From Pedobacter heparinus DSM 2366 (GTDB lineage: Bacteria > Bacteroidota > Bacteroidia > Sphingobacteriales > Sphingobacteriaceae): a DNA stretch of 64,000 nucleotides. Both the position numbers and the translations under genes were made by a program. The first letter of the stretch is position 1. Each line of letters opens with the position of its first letter. Positions 43,310 through 51,726 of the stretch are shown here, piece after piece. The stretch covers positions 4,278,001 through 4,342,000 of the forward strand of contig NC_013061.1 of assembly GCF_000023825.1 (NCBI RefSeq). The letters run 5' to 3'. Under the pieces are notes generated by a model. That model was not told where the DNA came from. It did no database searches and was given only the letters and a program-made list of their open reading frames with translations.

Positions 43310-44299
43310 TTAACGGTTATATCCTGTAAAATCTTTATGTTCTTTGTTTGTTAAAGCTTCCTGGGGCAGGGATTTAAAATACTCATAAGTAATTTTTAAC
43401 CCTTCGGCACGGCTTACTTTCGGTTCCCAGCCCAGTATCGCTCTGGCCTTGGTAATGTCGGGCCGCCTTTGCTTAGGATCGTCTACCGGCAGGTCTTTCA
43501 ATACCAGTTTCTGGCTTGTACCGGTAAGTTTGATGATCTCTTCTCCAAATTGCCTGATGGTGATCTCATCCGGGTTGCCAATGTTCACCGGAAGGGCATA
43601 ATCACTCAGCAATAGCCTGTAAATACCTTCTATCAGGTCATCCACATAGCAAAATGAGCGGGTCTGCGAGCCATCCCCAAATACGGTCAGGTCTTCTCCG
43701 CGCAGGGCCTGGCCAATAAAGGCAGGCAAAACACGTCCGTCATTCAACCGCATCCTTGGTCCGTAAGTATTAAATATCCTTACAATGCGGGTTTCCAAAC
43801 CATGAAAAGTATGGTAAGCCATGGTCATGGCTTCCTGAAAACGTTTTGCTTCATCATAAACACCCCTTGGACCAACAGGGTTTACATTGCCCCAGTATTC
43901 TTCAGGCTGAGGGTTTACACTTGGGTCACCATAAACTTCTGAAGTAGAAGCGATCAGCATCCTTGCATTTTTATTTTTCGCCAAACCAAGCAGGTTGTGT
44001 GTGCCCAATGAGCCAACTTTGAGGGTTTGAATAGGAATTTTTAAATAATCAATCGGGCTGGCGGGTGAAGCAAAATGAAGAATATAATCCAGCTCGCCAG
44101 ATACATATACATATTTGGAAACATCGTGATGTGCAAACTCAAAATTTTCCAATCCGAATAAATGCTGTATGTTTTGCAGGTCGCCCGTAATCAGGTTGTC
44201 CATTGCGATCACATGATAACCCTCTTTGATAAATCTGTCGCATAAATGCGAACCTAAAAAGCCGGCAGCACCGGTAATTAAAACTCTTTTTGTTTTCAT
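43310..44299 (-). CDS. uxs: UDP-glucuronate decarboxylase (UDP-xylose synthase)
   Basis: The protein has 329 aa. It is a short-chain dehydrogenase with 'ITGAAGFLGSHLCDRFI', 'DYILHFASPASPIDYLKIPIQTLKVGS', 'STSEVYGDP', catalytic 'YDEAKRFQEA' and 'RIFNTYGPRM', the standard UXS motifs. It uses tightly bound NAD to convert UDP-glucuronate to UDP-xylose. The ATG shares one base with the ugd stop codon (44299), which fits consecutive steps: Ugd makes UDP-glucuronate and this enzyme decarboxylates it. Confidence 0.94.
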   Translation of the reverse strand: MKTKRVLITGAAGFLGSHLCDRFIKEGYHVIAMDNLITGDLQNIQHLFGLENFEFAHHDVSKYVYVSGELDYILHFASPASPIDYLKIPIQTLKVGSLGTHNLLGLAKNKNARMLIASTSEVYGDPSVNPQPEEYWGNVNPVGPRGVYDEAKRFQEAMTMAYHTFHGLETRIVRIFNTYGPRMRLNDGRVLPAFIGQALRGEDLTVFGDGSQTRSFCYVDDLIEGIYRLLLSDYALPVNIGNPDEITIRQFGEEIIKLTGTSQKLVLKDLPVDDPKQRRPDITKARAILGWEPKVSRAEGLKITYEYFKSLPQEALTNKEHKDFTGYNR

Positions 44300-45612
44300 T
44301 AGTTATTGATAAGCTTACGGCCCACACTGTTATAATAATATCCAAGGTCGATCATCTTTTGCAGGTCATATAAGTTACGACCATCAAAAATAACTTTATT
44401 GCTCAGGGTTTCTTCCATTCTTTCAAAATCAGGGTTCCTGAATACCGACCATTCTGTTGCAATCAATAAAGCATCTGCACCGATCAGTGCATCGTACTGG
44501 GTTTCAGCATATTTTATTTTATCGCCAACAAGCGCTTTAACATTGTTCATTCCTTCAGGGTCGAAAGCAGCTACAGTAGCCCCGTGTTTAAGCAACTCAT
44601 CAATGATATACAAGGAAGGTGCTTCACGGATATCATCCGTTTCGGGTTTAAAGGCCAATCCCCATAAAGCAAAATGCTTACCTTTTAAATCACCTTTATA
44701 ATATTTCAGCAATTTATCCACCAATAAAGTTTTTTGCTTTTCATTTACCTGCATCACAGACCTCAGGATCTGGAAATCATAGTTATGTTCATCAGCCGAC
44801 TTTGCCAAAGCCTGCACATCCTTAGGAAAACAGCTGCCGCCATACCCTATTCCGGGGAAAAGAAAGCGCTTACCAATTCTTGCATCAGAACCTATACCTT
44901 TACGCACAGCATCCACATCGGCATTTACAATTTCGCAAAGGTTGGCTACTTCGTTCATAAAAGTGATCTTTGTAGCCAGAAATGAATTGGCAGCATATTT
45001 GGTCAGCTCAGAAGAGCGCTCGTCCATAAACAGAATCGGATTTCCCTGACGTACATAAGGACCATACAATTCATTCATTAACTTCTGTGCTTTCTCGCTC
45101 CGTGTTCCGATCACCACCCTGTCCGGTTTCATAAAATCTTCCACGGCCACGCCTTCACGTAAAAATTCGGGGTTAGAGACCACGTCTATTTCTACATCCG
45201 TGTTTTCTGCAAAAACAGCCTGCACCTTATCTGCTGTTCCTACCGGAACGGTAGATTTGTTTACAATAACCTTATAATTGGTCACCAGTTTTGAAATGTC
45301 TTTCGCTGCCCCTAAAATATAGGACAGATCGGCAGCACCATCTCCACCCGGAGGCGTTGGCAGCGCCATAAAAATGATCTGGGCATCCTTAACCGCATGG
45401 GCAAGATCTGTTGTAAAGGTTAAGCGGCCCTGGGCAATGTTCCTGTGGAAGAGCACATCCAGCCCGGGCTCATAAATAGGCACTTCACCAGCCTGCATTT
45501 TTTTTACTTTGGCTTCATTAATGTCTACACAAATTACATTATTTCCTGTTTCAGATAAGCAGGTACCTGTAACCAGACCTACATACCCTGTTCCAATAAC
45601 GGCTATTTTCAT
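44299..45612 (-). CDS. ugd: UDP-glucose 6-dehydrogenase
   Basis: The protein has 437 aa. The NAD domain starts 'IAVIGTGYVGLVTGTCLSE'; the catalytic Cys lies in 'GYGGSCFPKDVQAL'; 'EFLREGVAVEDFMKPDRVVIG' and 'FALWGLAFKPETDDIREAPS' are family signatures. It oxidises UDP-glucose to UDP-glucuronate. It is the first gene of the nucleotide-sugar operon; the 156-bp gap to the divergent Kdo transferase gene must hold both promoters, though I find no perfect element. Confidence 0.97.
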   Translation of the reverse strand: MKIAVIGTGYVGLVTGTCLSETGNNVICVDINEAKVKKMQAGEVPIYEPGLDVLFHRNIAQGRLTFTTDLAHAVKDAQIIFMALPTPPGGDGAADLSYILGAAKDISKLVTNYKVIVNKSTVPVGTADKVQAVFAENTDVEIDVVSNPEFLREGVAVEDFMKPDRVVIGTRSEKAQKLMNELYGPYVRQGNPILFMDERSSELTKYAANSFLATKITFMNEVANLCEIVNADVDAVRKGIGSDARIGKRFLFPGIGYGGSCFPKDVQALAKSADEHNYDFQILRSVMQVNEKQKTLLVDKLLKYYKGDLKGKHFALWGLAFKPETDDIREAPSLYIIDELLKHGATVAAFDPEGMNNVKALVGDKIKYAETQYDALIGADALLIATEWSVFRNPDFERMEETLSNKVIFDGRNLYDLQKMIDLGYYYNSVGRKLINN

Positions 45613-45768
45613 TGTTTATATTGTTTTGTTTTTTAAGGTGACAAATGCAATTACGAACCATATATCCTGTTTTTTTTCAGATACTGGCCCATAATGGTTT
45701 TATATATTAATCCCGTGTTTTAATTATAATAAAGTATCTTCGGCTAAGATAATAAATAAACACACAAA

Positions 45769-46998
45769 ATGCTTTGGCTTTATAACATCGCAATACATCT
45801 TTACGCACTATTAATCAGGATATTTTCTACATTTAATACCAAAGCATCACTTTTCAGTAAAGGCAGAAGAAATATTTTTGCCCGGATTGAACAGAAAATA
45901 GCAGCCAAAGACCGTCCTGTCTGGTTTCACTTTGCTTCTCTTGGCGAATTTGAACAGGGCCGCACAGTGCTCGAAAAAATAAAAGAAAAGTATCCCCTTA
46001 AAAAAATTGTGGTCACCTTTTTTTCTCCATCCGGATATGAGATCAGAAAAAACTATGCCCTGGCAACAGGTGTTTTTTACTTACCTCTGGATACGGCCTC
46101 AAATGCAAAGAAATTAATCGAAGCTTTCAACCCCGAGCTTGCAATTTTTACCAAATACGAATATTGGTACCACTATTTCAAAGAATTAAACAACAAAAAT
46201 ATCCCACTGATAATTATATCCGGAATATTCAGACCAAACCAGATATTTTTTAAACCTTACGGATCTTTCCACAGGAAAATCCTGACTTATGTAAGCCATT
46301 TTTTTGTACAAAATGAACAAAGTATACAGTTACTTAAAACGATAAATATCCGAAACGCTACATTAAGCGGCGACACCAGATTTGACCGTGTAGCTGAAAA
46401 TGCAGCATCAGCAAAAAAGCTGCCGCTGGTTGAGCTCTTTTGTGGAACTGCAAACGTATTTATTGCAGGCAGCACCTGGCCTGAAGATGAGGCCCTGATT
46501 GCGGGGCTTTGCGATCAGCATCCCGGCTGGAAATTTATTATTGCCCCACATGAAATTGATCAGAGCCATATCAGTGCCATAGAAAAGCTGTTTCCACAGG
46601 CAGTAAAATATTCTTCACTTACTGTAGAAGGAACTGCTAATGGTTATGGACAGGTACTTATTATTGACAATATAGGTATGTTATCTGCACTTTATGCCTA
46701 TGGCCGGATTGCTTATATCGGTGGTGGATTTGGCGCCGGCATCCACAATACACTGGAAGCCGCGGCCTTTGGCATTCCTGTTATATTCGGTCCCCGGTAT
46801 GACAAATTCCAGGAAGCAAAAGACCTTATTGCCCTTGGTGCAGCAAAAAGCATTGACAACATGGCCGAACTGACTGCTGCGGCAGAAACGCTGATCAGGG
46901 ATCAAGAAGCAGGAAAAATTGCAAAAGAGTATGTAATTTCAAAAACCGGTGCTACCGATCAGATCCTTAATTATATCAGCCGGTATTTTAAGCTTTAG
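45769..46998 (+). CDS. waaA: 3-deoxy-D-manno-octulosonic acid (Kdo) transferase, GT30
   Basis: The protein has 409 aa. An N-terminal hydrophobic anchor ('LWLYNIAIHLYALLIRIFS') precedes a GT-B fold; 'FHFASLGEFEQGRTVLEKI' carries the catalytic Glu of WaaA, followed by 'VTFFSPSGYEI', 'GDTRFDRV', 'IAGSTWPEDEALI' and 'IGGGFGAGIHNTLEAAAFGIPVIFGP'. It transfers Kdo from CMP-Kdo to lipid A at the inner face of the cytoplasmic membrane. It is monocistronic and its 3' end overlaps the convergent ferrochelatase gene by 11 nt. Confidence 0.95.
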   Translation: MLWLYNIAIHLYALLIRIFSTFNTKASLFSKGRRNIFARIEQKIAAKDRPVWFHFASLGEFEQGRTVLEKIKEKYPLKKIVVTFFSPSGYEIRKNYALATGVFYLPLDTASNAKKLIEAFNPELAIFTKYEYWYHYFKELNNKNIPLIIISGIFRPNQIFFKPYGSFHRKILTYVSHFFVQNEQSIQLLKTINIRNATLSGDTRFDRVAENAASAKKLPLVELFCGTANVFIAGSTWPEDEALIAGLCDQHPGWKFIIAPHEIDQSHISAIEKLFPQAVKYSSLTVEGTANGYGQVLIIDNIGMLSALYAYGRIAYIGGGFGAGIHNTLEAAAFGIPVIFGPRYDKFQEAKDLIALGAAKSIDNMAELTAAAETLIRDQEAGKIAKEYVISKTGATDQILNYISRYFKL

Positions 46999-48001
46999 CC
47001 ATTTCTACCAGGGCCTTAATAAATTTGGGATCGTCATTCAGGCTTTCTACCAGCTGAACATGTTCGCCGCCAAGCGCCTTAAATTCTTCATGATATTCTA
47101 CCGTAATTTCATAAAGGGTTTCCAGACAATCCGCCACAAAAGCAGGGCTAAAAACCAGCAGTCTTTTCTTTCCTTCAGCAGCCAGTTTCTTTAAAACATC
47201 GGTGGTATAGGGCTGTACCCAGGGTTCTTTCCCTAATCTGGATTGAAAACACACTGTGTAATCTTTTCTGGCTATATTCAGTTTAGCAGCAATTAATTTT
47301 GCTGTATCGTGGCCCTGCGCAGAATAGCAGAATTTGTTGGTATCATTCAGGGTATCACAGCAATTGTCTTTTTTAAGGCAGTAATGACCTGTATGATCGC
47401 ACTTTAAGAGCTGACGCTCTGGTAAGCCATGAAAACTAAAGAGGACATGATCATAGGTTTCTGGCTGGTATTTCCTTGCATTCCCCGCAAAAGTCTCAAT
47501 CATCAGTTCATTGTCATGAAAAGAACTGACAAAAGATACTGGTGGTATTGTTGCCCATTTGCTAACCAGTTCCATGACCAGCTGGATCACAGAACCTGAA
47601 CTGGCCGATGCATATTGTGGGAACAGGGGGATTACTTTGATGCTTTCCACCAGGCCTGCTTTCATTTTCTCCAATGCAGATAAAATTGAGGGGTTTTGAT
47701 AGCGCATGGCCAGTTCCACATGGTAATCCTCTCCCAGCTGTTCCTGAACCAGGGCAGCCTGTATTTTACTGAAGTACAACAGGGGTGAACCATTCTCATC
47801 CCAGATCTCTTTATACAATTTGGAAGTTTTCGGACTGCGAAAGGGAACAATGATACCTTTAACCAGCAAGGTTCTGTTAACAATGTTAACGTCAATGACC
47901 CGTTCATCCATCAAAAACTGATCAAGATATTTACGTACATCGCCAACTTCCGGACTGTCCGGAGTTCCTAAATTCACAAGCAGTATACCTTTTTTTCCCA
48001 T
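46988..48001 (-). CDS. hemH: Ferrochelatase with Cys-rich insertion
   Basis: The protein has 337 aa from the ATG at 48001 ('MGKKGILLVNLGTPDSP', the usual start); the frame continues to 48031. The metal-inserting motifs are present: 'FSFHGLPERQ' (catalytic His) and 'SPAFVADCLETLYEI' (Glu). It inserts Fe(II) into a porphyrin in haem synthesis. Right after the His motif there is a segment with five Cys and two His ('CDHTGHYCLKKDNCCD', then a further Cys in 'NKFCYSAQG'). Some ferrochelatases carry a [2Fe-2S] cluster held by Cys in an internal segment like this; I infer such a cluster here. It could be a coproporphyrin-type enzyme instead; not decidable by eye. Confidence 0.94.
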   Translation of the reverse strand: MGKKGILLVNLGTPDSPEVGDVRKYLDQFLMDERVIDVNIVNRTLLVKGIIVPFRSPKTSKLYKEIWDENGSPLLYFSKIQAALVQEQLGEDYHVELAMRYQNPSILSALEKMKAGLVESIKVIPLFPQYASASSGSVIQLVMELVSKWATIPPVSFVSSFHDNELMIETFAGNARKYQPETYDHVLFSFHGLPERQLLKCDHTGHYCLKKDNCCDTLNDTNKFCYSAQGHDTAKLIAAKLNIARKDYTVCFQSRLGKEPWVQPYTTDVLKKLAAEGKKRLLVFSPAFVADCLETLYEITVEYHEEFKALGGEHVQLVESLNDDPKFIKALVEMAKA

Positions 48002-48112
48002 ATTTTTTGCAAAAATAACCATTCGATCCATTATTCTGTCTGAACAACTAATGGAAAGGGAATAATTACTTTTTAATGATGATAAACAATAGAATTTCTT
48101 TAAAGATTAAGC

Positions 48113-48961
48113 TCAGTAAGTTAACAATTCGGCCTTCACCTGTTCCATCAGCCACATTGGCGTAGAGGTAGCCCCGCAAATGCCCACTTTGTCGCCAGGA
48201 CTAAACCATTCCTTGTCTATTTCTTCTGTATTGGAAATAAAATAGGAATTGTCATTGTATTTTTTGCACACATCGTATAACACCTTGCCATTTGAAGATT
48301 TTTTGCCCGACACAAACAGGATTTTATCATATTCAGCTACAAACTTTTCCAGATCGCCGTAACGGTTGGATACCTGCCTGCATATCGTATCGTTTGCCTT
48401 CACATCGTAACCGCGGCCAATCAGTTCCTCTTTAATGCTATAAAACTTATCGGTACTTTTAGTAGTCTGGCTGTATAAAGTAAATTTTTGGGGCAGCTTC
48501 ACCTCGTCAAGCTCTGCTATATCCTGAAATACGATCGCTTTACCATCTGTTTGACCCTGCAGGCCAATTACCTCGGCATGACCATGCTTTCCAAATATCA
48601 GGATCTGCTCTTCTTCATCATGTGAGTTCTTTATCCTGTTCTGTAATTTTAATACAACAGGACAGGAAGCATCGATCAGGGTAAGCCCATTTTGAAGGGC
48701 CAGTTCATAAGTGGCCGGGGCCTCTCCATGTGCACGGATCAATACCTTCTCTTTGTACAAACCTTTCAACTGCTCATGGTCTATTATCCGCAGACCTTTA
48801 TCAGTTAGCCGTTTAACCTCTTCATCATTGTGTACAATATCTCCAAGGCAATACAGATAATCCTCATTGTCCAGGATATCCTCAGCCATATCAATAGCAT
48901 AAACTACCCCAAAGCAAAAGCCGGATGCTTTATCTATTGTTACAGCTAAATTGTATTTCAT
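48113..48961 (-). CDS. ispH: 4-hydroxy-3-methylbut-2-enyl diphosphate reductase
   Basis: The protein has 282 aa. The three cluster-ligand Cys are in 'GFCFGV', 'DASCPVVLK' and 'NDTICRQVSNR', with conserved 'RAHGEAPA', 'GKHGHAEVIGLQGQT' and the C-terminal 'GATSTPMWLMEQV'. It is the last step of the MEP isoprenoid pathway, a [4Fe-4S] enzyme yielding IPP and DMAPP. A -7 element TAATTTTG is at 48986-48993 (minus), 25 nt upstream of the ATG. An extra Cys precedes GATSTP where many homologues have another residue. Confidence 0.95.
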   Translation of the reverse strand: MKYNLAVTIDKASGFCFGVVYAIDMAEDILDNEDYLYCLGDIVHNDEEVKRLTDKGLRIIDHEQLKGLYKEKVLIRAHGEAPATYELALQNGLTLIDASCPVVLKLQNRIKNSHDEEEQILIFGKHGHAEVIGLQGQTDGKAIVFQDIAELDEVKLPQKFTLYSQTTKSTDKFYSIKEELIGRGYDVKANDTICRQVSNRYGDLEKFVAEYDKILFVSGKKSSNGKVLYDVCKKYNDNSYFISNTEEIDKEWFSPGDKVGICGATSTPMWLMEQVKAELLTY

Positions 48962-49014
48962 ATGACATTATATTTTGAGCTCCCGCAAAATTACGTAAAA
49001 ACTGTTTGATATTC

Positions 49015-49971
49015 CTATTTCCCTGGTTTAAATGACCTGAGTATGCGCCCCAGGATGACCTTCAATATTAAAGTAAAAAGCAAGAGCATCTGTAAGGGAT
49101 GTAACAGTACCTGTACGAAAGGATTTTGCAGGGTTAGGAATGCGATCATTATCCTCGACAAAAAGATCAGTCCAAATGGCAGCACTGCAAGTACCGGGTT
49201 AAAGCTGAGCAGCACCATCACCGGCCCCAGCACCACCAATGCCAGATAGCTCAGCGCTACAGGCACACTATTGCCAAAATTCAGGAACAAACGTTCCGAA
49301 AAATTGTCCAGCCCCTTCAATTCAACCTTACTGTATACAAACTTATTGGCCAGCAGGGTCTCTGCTTTAAGCTGCTGCTGTTTTACCTGCTTAACCACTT
49401 CAATTCCGGATTTGTGCTTTAACTTGTTATGCCAGTTATATTGTCTGCACAAGGCTGCATCGAAAAATAAACAGCCATTGTTACCGGCGGCAAAAGCAGG
49501 CACCCGGCTTAATCTGACTAATCTTAAGGGCAGCAGGTTTAACAGCAAAAAATCGTTCAGGGGATAAATGCACTTTTCCATAAAACCAGCAGCTATATAC
49601 GTTGGCACGAGGCTTAATACTGCCAGCTCAAACACCTTTACCCTGTAAATCAGGTTATTGATCAGACCATGCCGTATAACAGTCCCGGCTTCTAAAAAAA
49701 GTAAGTATTTTCCACTTGCCCGGTTTACAAGTTCTTCTTCGTTTTCCAGCTGCTGAACAATCACTTCTGTATACTTGTACTCCTGCTGTTCAATAGCATT
49801 GAGCGTACTCTGGACACCATCTTCAGATGGTGCCGATAAAATAATGATGGAAACCTTGTCTGTAAAATGTTTTCCGTAATAACCCAGTTTGGGATTAGAT
49901 AAAAAATTAAATAAAGTCACGGAAAAGCGCAGTACCAGAAACACAAGAACTGCATATACAAATATCATCAT
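49015..49971 (-). CDS. Degenerate family-2 glycosyltransferase-like membrane protein
   Basis: The protein has 318 aa: an N-terminal transmembrane helix, a GT-A-like core (about 38-230; 'VSIIILSAPSEDGVQSTLNAIEQQEYKYTEVIV', 'ASGKYLLFLEAGTVI') and three C-terminal hydrophobic segments (about 235-310). The place where active GT2 enzymes have a DxD motif reads 'LEAG', and no later catalytic QxxRW-type motif is apparent. It may be inactive or a divergent enzyme. Its ATG overlaps the next upstream gene (the acyltransferase) by 4 nt (49968-49971), so the two act together. Acyltransferase/glycosyltransferase pairs are known for glycosylated, acylated pigments in Bacteroidota; that link is inference. 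Confidence 0.6.
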   Translation of the reverse strand: MMIFVYAVLVFLVLRFSVTLFNFLSNPKLGYYGKHFTDKVSIIILSAPSEDGVQSTLNAIEQQEYKYTEVIVQQLENEEELVNRASGKYLLFLEAGTVIRHGLINNLIYRVKVFELAVLSLVPTYIAAGFMEKCIYPLNDFLLLNLLPLRLVRLSRVPAFAAGNNGCLFFDAALCRQYNWHNKLKHKSGIEVVKQVKQQQLKAETLLANKFVYSKVELKGLDNFSERLFLNFGNSVPVALSYLALVVLGPVMVLLSFNPVLAVLPFGLIFLSRIMIAFLTLQNPFVQVLLHPLQMLLLFTLILKVILGRILRSFKPGK

Positions 49972-50588
49972 ACCAGCGCCTTGCTTTGTTTTTTTAAGGA
50001 ATGCTCGTAGTGTTTGTTATATTCGCTCTTTAACAGCTGTAAGCTCGTGTGTTCTTCTGCCTCCCAGCTGGACAGGTAAGTATAAACTCCAGGTTTTCTT
50101 GAGGTATGATCTACGAGGTTTGCGGCAAAGACAATCTGAAATTCTTTTTTTGAAGCATTTATCACCTGCATTATCCCTTTCTCAAAAGCAATGCTGTCTA
50201 TGTAAACAGAATAACATTTCCCCTGCGGGAACATCAGTACAATATTAGCCGGATCATCGAGTAACTTGCCTGCATACAACAGGGTTTCGACCACATCCTT
50301 ACCCTTCCCTTCCGCAGCAAATGCACCGAGGTATTTTAAAAACCAGTATTTTTCATAATCCTCTTCGGTTACCAGCACATGAAATTCTTTCTTAAAGACC
50401 AAGCGGTTGAGCTGAAACATTAAGAAACCGTCCCACCAGCTGAAATGATTGGCCAGCAGTAAAACGGCTTTTTGCTTTTTTACTTCAAAAGGATTGAATA
50501 CATAAGCAGAAAAGTCCTTTTTTAGGATATACCTGATATACCAGGAAAAGAAATTAAAAACGATAAAGTTTTTACGGGACTGGTGCAT
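49968..50588 (-). CDS. Lysophospholipid acyltransferase-like protein (PlsC fold)
   Basis: The protein has 206 aa. The PlsC HX4D motif is present as 'NHFSWWDGFLMF' (His and Asp four apart) and the later glycerol-phosphate-binding-type 'MFPQGKCY' stands in for the usual FPEGT. It is probably membrane-associated, transferring an acyl chain to an alcohol. Overlap with the glycosyltransferase-like gene (ATGA) indicates coupled translation. The acceptor may be a lipid or a glycosylated pigment; unknown. Confidence 0.8.
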   Translation of the reverse strand: MHQSRKNFIVFNFFSWYIRYILKKDFSAYVFNPFEVKKQKAVLLLANHFSWWDGFLMFQLNRLVFKKEFHVLVTEEDYEKYWFLKYLGAFAAEGKGKDVVETLLYAGKLLDDPANIVLMFPQGKCYSVYIDSIAFEKGIMQVINASKKEFQIVFAANLVDHTSRKPGVYTYLSSWEAEEHTSLQLLKSEYNKHYEHSLKKQSKALV

Positions 50589-50627
50589 CCCCCTAAAATG
50601 AGAAAAAATAGCCTCAAATGCAAACGG

Positions 50628-51137
50628 CTAGCTTAAATAAACCCTGTCCTCTTCTCCATCCACATCCATTACCACATCTACGTGTTCTTTTAATACAGTT
50701 GCCAGCTCCAGTCCAACAAAATCTGTAGCAATCGGGAATATCTTATGGCTCCTGTCTACCAGTACTACCGTTCTGATCTTTTTATGGGGGGTATTTAAGA
50801 AAACACCTAAGCCATAGGCCAGTGTTTTTCCGCTGTTCAGTACGTCATCAACCAGGATGATCACCTTATTTCTCCAGTGTACTTCATCGAGGTCTGTATT
50901 GGCAACCAGCTTACTGTTTTGCCTGTCCAGCTCAATTTTCAGCATCGTGATCTTCAGGTCAGAAATTTTGGACAATACCTTCTTCAACCGTAAGGCCAGT
51001 TTATACCCCCTGTCCCAGATACCTGCCAGTACAATCTCCTTTTCATTCAGGTTGTCTTCCAGTATCTGATAAGCTATCCTGTTTATTTTCTGTTGTATCT
51101 GCTTTTTATCAAGAATAAGCAATTGAGATCCTGCCAT
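50628..51137 (-). CDS. Phosphoribosyltransferase (PyrR-like)
   Basis: The protein has 169 aa. The PRPP-binding signature 'VIILVDDVLNSGKTL' is intact, with 'LAGIWDRGYKLALRLKKVL' near the N-terminus, matching the PRTase family close to PyrR/uracil phosphoribosyltransferase. Possible roles are nucleobase salvage or pyrimidine-operon regulation. I see no leader attenuator next to it. It is separated from the acyltransferase gene by 39 nt. Confidence 0.82.
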   Translation of the reverse strand: MAGSQLLILDKKQIQQKINRIAYQILEDNLNEKEIVLAGIWDRGYKLALRLKKVLSKISDLKITMLKIELDRQNSKLVANTDLDEVHWRNKVIILVDDVLNSGKTLAYGLGVFLNTPHKKIRTVVLVDRSHKIFPIATDFVGLELATVLKEHVDVVMDVDGEEDRVYLS

Positions 51138-51304
51138 TGTTATGCCTTATTTTATGCTACAAAAAGAACGATTTTAAGGTTCATATTCAAATATTTAAAA
51201 ATATTTTCCAAACCCATGAAACCTTTCGGCCTGAGCGATGTCTAACTGGTAGTTTTTTAGTAATCCTTATCCATGTTTGCCCGGGTAGGGATTTCTTTTT
51301 TAGT
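51138..51304. other. Intergenic region with an AT-rich palindrome
   Basis: 167 bp without a gene. An AAATATTTAAAAATATTT palindrome-like run lies at about 51189-51206. No consensus promoter is seen. Confidence 0.4.
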
Positions 51305-51715
51305 TCAGGCCTTGCTCTTCACCTGATAAGGGTAATAAATAAAATTCGCACCCTCAGGTACGATCACAAACACACACATATAGTCTTCCGGCTTTTTATA
51401 ACTTTTTAAAAACAAAGCCTTTTTTTCGGGGCTAATGATTCCCTTTTCTACAAACTCTTCAAAAGTTGAGGCCTGTATGGTCCATTCTGTGTTTAATTCT
51501 TTCCTGTCCAGGATCAGCTCACCGATACTTACGGTATGCTGATGGGCAACAAAAATTGGGTTGGCAGAGATGCCTTCCACCATAATTTCAACCGCCACTT
51601 CCTTAATAGAAGCTGCATACAGCTCCAGGTCTTTTTCCAGGCTTAGCAGCGGGCTTTTTCTTTGTTCTTCTTTGCCGCCTTCAGGTTGTTGCGGCAGCAG
51701 TTCTTCTATATCCAT
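51305..51715 (-). CDS. Conserved hypothetical protein
   Basis: The protein has 136 aa, acidic N-terminus ('MDIEELLPQQPEGGKEE'), no signal or membrane segment. A beta-rich middle ('PIFVAHQHTVSIGELILDR') and C-terminus ('MCVFVIVPEGANFIYYPYQV') are visible. I do not recognise a family. It lies 11 nt after the rRNA methyltransferase gene and is likely co-transcribed with it. Confidence 0.65.
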   Translation of the reverse strand: MDIEELLPQQPEGGKEEQRKSPLLSLEKDLELYAASIKEVAVEIMVEGISANPIFVAHQHTVSIGELILDRKELNTEWTIQASTFEEFVEKGIISPEKKALFLKSYKKPEDYMCVFVIVPEGANFIYYPYQVKSKA

Positions 51716-51726
51716 CGCTATAAATC

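Noticed and set aside
46988..48031. Longer ferrochelatase start at 48031
   Set aside because: It adds ten residues ('MDRMVIFAKN') before the conserved 'MGKKGILLVNLGTP' start and has no supporting signal.
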